Below are positions 6,563 through 9,155 of a DNA stretch of 9,155 nucleotides, piece after piece (the first letter of the stretch is position 1; each line of letters begins with the position of its first letter). This DNA is from Planctomycetaceae bacterium (GTDB lineage: Bacteria; Planctomycetota; Planctomycetia; Pirellulales; UBA1268): NCBI GenBank assembly GCA_947464585.1, contig CANHYS010000050.1, positions 1-9,155 on the forward strand, written 5' to 3'. Both the position numbers and the translations under genes were made by a program. The notes beneath the pieces were generated by a model. The model was not told the DNA's origin. It saw nothing but the letters and a program-made list of their open reading frames with translations, and did no database searches.

Positions 6563-7645
6563 CTATCTGCCCTGTTGCCGTGCCTTCTGCCGCGATTGAA
6601 ACCCTTTGGGGATCAAGAAGTCTTCCGTGGGGCTGCCGTCCGGCTCCTGAATCAACTCCAGCGTCTCGATCAGCGGGATCTTGACATCCTCCTTCTCGAT
6701 CAGCGCCGTGAGCGTCTTAGGGGAGATTTTCTTGAGGTTCGGGAGGGAGAGCGGGCCTTTGCGCTTGGCGAGGGCGGCGGCGATCTCGACGGAATCAGGG
6801 GATTCGATAGCGATGATGGAGGAGAGGTTGCCATCCCATTTGTCGAGAGCTGCGAGCGTCTTGGCGATGTCGATGTCGAGCGTGGTCAGTTTCGGGACTC
6901 GACCATCCCATGCCGTCGACCCCGCGAGCGTCTTGGCGAGGTCGGCGTCGAGCGTGGTCAAGCCGTTGAGGCGCAGCAGTTTGCCCTTAAACTCCGCGAG
7001 CGTCTTGGCGAGGTCGGCGTCGAGCGAGGTCAGGCCGAGGGACAAATCTTGGCCCTTAAACTCCGCGAGCGTCTTGGCGATGTCAGCGTCAAGCGTGGTC
7101 AGGCCGTTGAGGGACAGCAGTTGGCCCTTGAACTCCGCGAGCGCCTTGGCGGTGGCCGCGTCGAGCTCGCTCAGGCCGTCGAGGTACAGATATCGGCCCT
7201 TGAACCCCGCGAGCGTCTTGGCGATGTCGGCGTCGAGCGCGGTCAGGCCGTTGAGGCGCAGCCAGCTGCCCTTGAACTCCGCGAGCGGTTTGGCGATGTC
7301 GGCGTCGAGCGAGGTCAGGCCGCTGAGTTCCAGATAAGGACCCTTGAACTCCGCGAGCGCCTTGGCGGTGGCGGCGTCGAGCGTGGTCAGGCCGTTGAGT
7401 GAAAGATCTTGGCCCTTGAACTCCGCGAGCGCCTTGGCGGTGGCGGCGTCGAGCGCGGTGAGGTTCGGGAGTCGAACCCACCCAGCCGTCGACCCCGCGA
7501 GCGCCGTGGCCTGCTCCGGCGTCAGGCTCTCGATCTGATTCGTGTCTGCGGGCAACTCGTCTGCCAGTGCGCAAGCTGGGCTGAGCCACACGAGCGACAC
7601 AATCAGGGCGGCAGCCAAGATCGACGAGCCAGCGGCGGGCTTCAT
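6563..7645 (-). CDS. Secreted LRR-like 24-residue repeat protein (downstream paralogue, complete)
   Basis: 360 residues. An N-terminal signal peptide (residues 1 to about 28: SILAAALIVSLVWLSP, then ALA|DE) predicts export. A degenerate half-unit (SLTPEQATALAG) is followed by nine tandem units from residue 62 to 276. The first 17 positions read LTxLDAxxAKxLAEFKG and the last 7 xxLxLNG. The pattern suggests a solenoid with a short strand (LxLNGLTTL) and a helix (DAATAKALAEFK) per turn, similar to leucine-rich repeats but not the canonical consensus. Unit 6 has 23 residues. Units 8-9 drift (STAWDGRVPK, LDKWDGNLSS) towards a non-repetitive tail (KKISPKTLTALIEKEDVKIP, ending KARQQGR). The tail is almost identical to that of the next gene upstream, so the two are tandem duplicates. 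Function is unknown; binding of protein or glycan at the surface is an inference from solenoid architecture. The start is set by the signal peptide; no ribosome site is evident. Confidence 0.85.
   Translation of the reverse strand: MKPAAGSSILAAALIVSLVWLSPACALADELPADTNQIESLTPEQATALAGSTAGWVRLPNLTALDAATAKALAEFKGQDLSLNGLTTLDAATAKALAEFKGPYLELSGLTSLDADIAKPLAEFKGSWLRLNGLTALDADIAKTLAGFKGRYLYLDGLSELDAATAKALAEFKGQLLSLNGLTTLDADIAKTLAEFKGQDLSLGLTSLDADLAKTLAEFKGKLLRLNGLTTLDADLAKTLAGSTAWDGRVPKLTTLDIDIAKTLAALDKWDGNLSSIIAIESPDSVEIAAALAKRKGPLSLPNLKKISPKTLTALIEKEDVKIPLIETLELIQEPDGSPTEDFLIPKGFQSRQKARQQGR
6818..7462 (-). repeat. Tandem 72-bp coding repeats, nine units (one of 69 bp)
   Basis: Each unit encodes one 24-residue turn. 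On the plus strand the constant block CTTGAACTCCGCGAGCG recurs with 72-bp spacing. Variation is concentrated in the roughly 10 bp before it, which encode the residues flanking the LxL strand. The period is a multiple of three, so unit gain or loss keeps the frame. One unit (around 7050) has lost 3 bp. Confidence 0.9.
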
Positions 7646-7824
7646 GACGAATCACGCAAACAAGTGGCGGGAGGAACGGGGAGAAGGTTCCCGACAGCTT
7701 ACTCCTGAAATACATGCCCAAGAATGCCAGCCAACCACTCCCGGAGAGTCAATTCACACCCGGCTCCCGCACGACTCTCCGCATCCGACCGCCAGACCGC
7801 GCGCCATCCGCGCTCGGCGGGGTT
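7646..7824. other. 179-bp spacer between the two repeat-protein genes
   Basis: No gene is supported. Homology between the paralogues stops at the upstream gene's stop codon and does not extend into this spacer. It holds a near-palindrome (ACTCTCCGGGAGT on the minus strand, around 7745-7757) and, on the plus strand, GAAGGTTCCCGACAGC (about 7684-7699), which looks like a possible dispersed intergenic motif. No good promoter was found; a minus-strand TTGACT lacks a matching -10. Confidence 0.4.
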
Positions 7825-9155
7825 CTATCTGCCCTGCTGCCGTGCCTTCTGCCGCAATTGAAACCCTTTGGGGATCACGAAGTCTTCCGTGGGGCTGCCG
7901 TCGGGCTCCTGAATCAACTCGAGCGTCTCGATCAGCGGGATCTTGACATCCTCCTTCTCGATCAGCGCCGTGAGCGTCTTGGAGGAGATTTTCTTGAGGT
8001 TCGGGAGTGTGAGCGGACCTTTGCGTTTGGCGAGGGCGGCAGCGGTCTCGACGGAATCAGGGGATTCGAAGGCGGTGATGGAGGAGAGGTCGCCATTCCA
8101 TGCCGGCGCCCCCGCGAGCGCCTTGGCGGTGGCAGCGTCGAGCGTGGTCAGGCCACTGAGGTTCAGTTCGCCCTTGAACTCCGCAAGCGACTTGGCGGTG
8201 TCGGCGTCGAGGGTGGTCAGGCGCTTCAAGTCACCTTGGAATAGCTTCGCCCAAACCAGTGCCGTCTCGGGAGTGAGCGGGTTCTTGTAACGAAAAGCTT
8301 CGTTAAACAGCTGTCCCTCGAAGGCGGTGAGCGACTTAGCGGCATCGGCGTCGAGCGTGGTCAGGCCGTTGAGCCAAAGCGTGCTGCCCTTAAACTCCGC
8401 GAGCGCCGCGGCGGTGGCGGCGTCGAGCGTGGTCAGGCGGTTGAAGTACAGATCTTGGCCCTTAAACTCCGCGAGCGCCGTGGCGGTGGCGGCGTCGAGC
8501 GTGGTCAGGCCGTTGAGCCAAAGCGTGCTGCCCTTAAACTCCGCGAGCATCTTGGCGGTGTCAGCGTCGAGCCTGGTCAGGCCATTGAGGTACAGATCTT
8601 GGCCTTTCAACTCCGCGAGCGCCGTGGCGGTGTCAGCGTCGAGCGTGGTCAGGCCGTTGAGGTGCAGATAGTTGCCCTTGAACTCCGCGAGCGCCGTGGC
8701 GGTGCCGGCGTCGAGCGTGGTCACGTCGTCGAGGGACAGCCTGCTGCCCTTAAACTCCGCGAGCATCTTGGCGGTGGCGGCGTCGAGCGCGGTCAGGCCG
8801 CTGAGCCAAAGCGTGCTGCCCTTAAACTCCGCGAGCACCTCGGCGGTGGCGGCGTCGAGCGTGGTCAGGCCGCTGAGCCCAAGCCAGCTGCCCTTAAACT
8901 CCGCGAGAATCTTGGCGATGTCGACGTCCAACTTGGTCACGCCGTCGAGGTGCAGATAGTCGCCCTTGAACTCCGCGAGCGCCTTGGCGGTGGCGGCGTC
9001 AAGCGTGGTCAGACGGTTGAGACCCAGCTGTTGGCCCTTGAACTCCGCGAGCGCCTTGGCGATGTCGGCGTCGAGCGAGGTCAGGCCGCTGAGTTCCAGA
9101 TAAGGACCCTTGAACTCCGCGAGCGCCTTGGCGGTGGCGGCGTCGAGCGTGGTCA
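7825..9155 (-). CDS. LRR-like 24-residue repeat protein (upstream paralogue, 5' end beyond window)
   Basis: 443 codons are open from the right edge to the TAG at 7825, so the start and any signal peptide lie outside. A GTG at 8940 is inside a repeat unit and is not a credible start. About 15 units are visible with the same consensus as the neighbour: LTxLDAxxAKxLAEFKG plus seven residues such as STLWLNG, QDLYLNG, NYLHLNG and PYLELSG. Around 8230-8370 two consecutive units are degenerate (EGQLFNEAFRYKNPLTPETA, then WAKLFQGDLKR) yet together keep exactly 48 residues. One later unit (GELNLSG) has 23. The tail (SPDSVETAAALAKRKG to KARQQGR) is nearly identical to that of the downstream paralogue. 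Export is inferred only by analogy with the neighbour's signal peptide. The function is not recognised; this is probably a surface or periplasmic solenoid. Confidence 0.85.
   Translation of the reverse strand, partial: TTLDAATAKALAEFKGPYLELSGLTSLDADIAKALAEFKGQQLGLNRLTTLDAATAKALAEFKGDYLHLDGVTKLDVDIAKILAEFKGSWLGLSGLTTLDAATAEVLAEFKGSTLWLSGLTALDAATAKMLAEFKGSRLSLDDVTTLDAGTATALAEFKGNYLHLNGLTTLDADTATALAELKGQDLYLNGLTRLDADTAKMLAEFKGSTLWLNGLTTLDAATATALAEFKGQDLYFNRLTTLDAATAAALAEFKGSTLWLNGLTTLDADAAKSLTAFEGQLFNEAFRYKNPLTPETALVWAKLFQGDLKRLTTLDADTAKSLAEFKGELNLSGLTTLDAATAKALAGAPAWNGDLSSITAFESPDSVETAAALAKRKGPLTLPNLKKISSKTLTALIEKEDVKIPLIETLELIQEPDGSPTEDFVIPKGFQLRQKARQQGR
8080..9155 (-). repeat. Tandem 72-bp coding repeats, about 15 units, array continues past the window
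   Basis: The repeat framework is the same as in the downstream gene. Between about 8365 and 8652 there is a higher-order 144-bp period: units ending STLWLNG and QDLY(L/F)N(G/R) alternate. The plus-strand block starting GCCGTTGAGCCAAAGCGTGC recurs at 8365 and 8509. Several units share a TTT Phe codon (CTTAAACTCC on the plus strand) while others use TTC, which marks recently copied unit lineages. Confidence 0.88.

Noticed and set aside
6575..7402. Plus-strand repetitive frame of 275 codons (LRERLGDVGVERGQ-type repeats)
   Set aside because: A 72-bp repeat without stops in one unit stays open in every unit, so antisense frames open automatically. Only the minus frame has a signal peptide and a conserved tail.
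8938..8940. GTG as start of the upstream repeat gene
   Set aside because: It is the first codon of an internal repeat unit; the same frame continues with intact units to the window edge.
6818..9155. CRISPR-like pattern of regular repeats with variable parts
   Set aside because: The unit is 72 bp, imperfect, in frame within a coding sequence, and the variable parts are short codon changes rather than unrelated spacers.

Overview
This 9.2-kb, high-GC window very probably comes from a planctomycete (Planctomycetota, Pirellulales-like). The main evidence is the pair at the left: a DUF1501 protein with a twin-arginine signal, next to a planctomycete-type cytochrome/DUF1549 protein (PSCyt1-PSCyt2) with two CxxCH motifs. 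These paralogous families are highly expanded in that phylum. Every gene I can support lies on the minus strand, so transcription runs from high to low coordinates. The long plus-strand open frames are shadows.

Right part (about 6563-9155): two tandem paralogues encode secreted or surface solenoid proteins. They are built from 24-residue (72-bp) repeats with a leucine-rich-repeat-like pattern and share an almost identical C-terminal tail. The upstream copy is cut by the window edge; the downstream copy is complete, with a signal peptide. Units are mosaic: the framework is nearly constant and variability is concentrated at three or four positions per unit. Identical DNA blocks are shared within and between the genes. 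This is the most unusual part of the window.

Middle (4219-6376): a XylR-type regulator (sugar-binding-like domain plus AraC helix-turn-helix) is followed after 28 bp by a LysR-type regulator, so the two may be co-transcribed. No sugar catabolic genes are visible next to them.

Left-centre (3049-4110): an exported SGNH/GDSL-type hydrolase with a proline-rich linker and a degenerate block III. A 317-bp non-coding stretch follows, carrying two 16-bp direct repeats about 80 bp upstream of the next gene.

Left (1-2731): DUF1501 and the cytochrome/DUF1549 protein are 19 bp apart and form a likely operon. The second gene runs off the left edge. No RNA gene, CRISPR array or insertion sequence was recognised.
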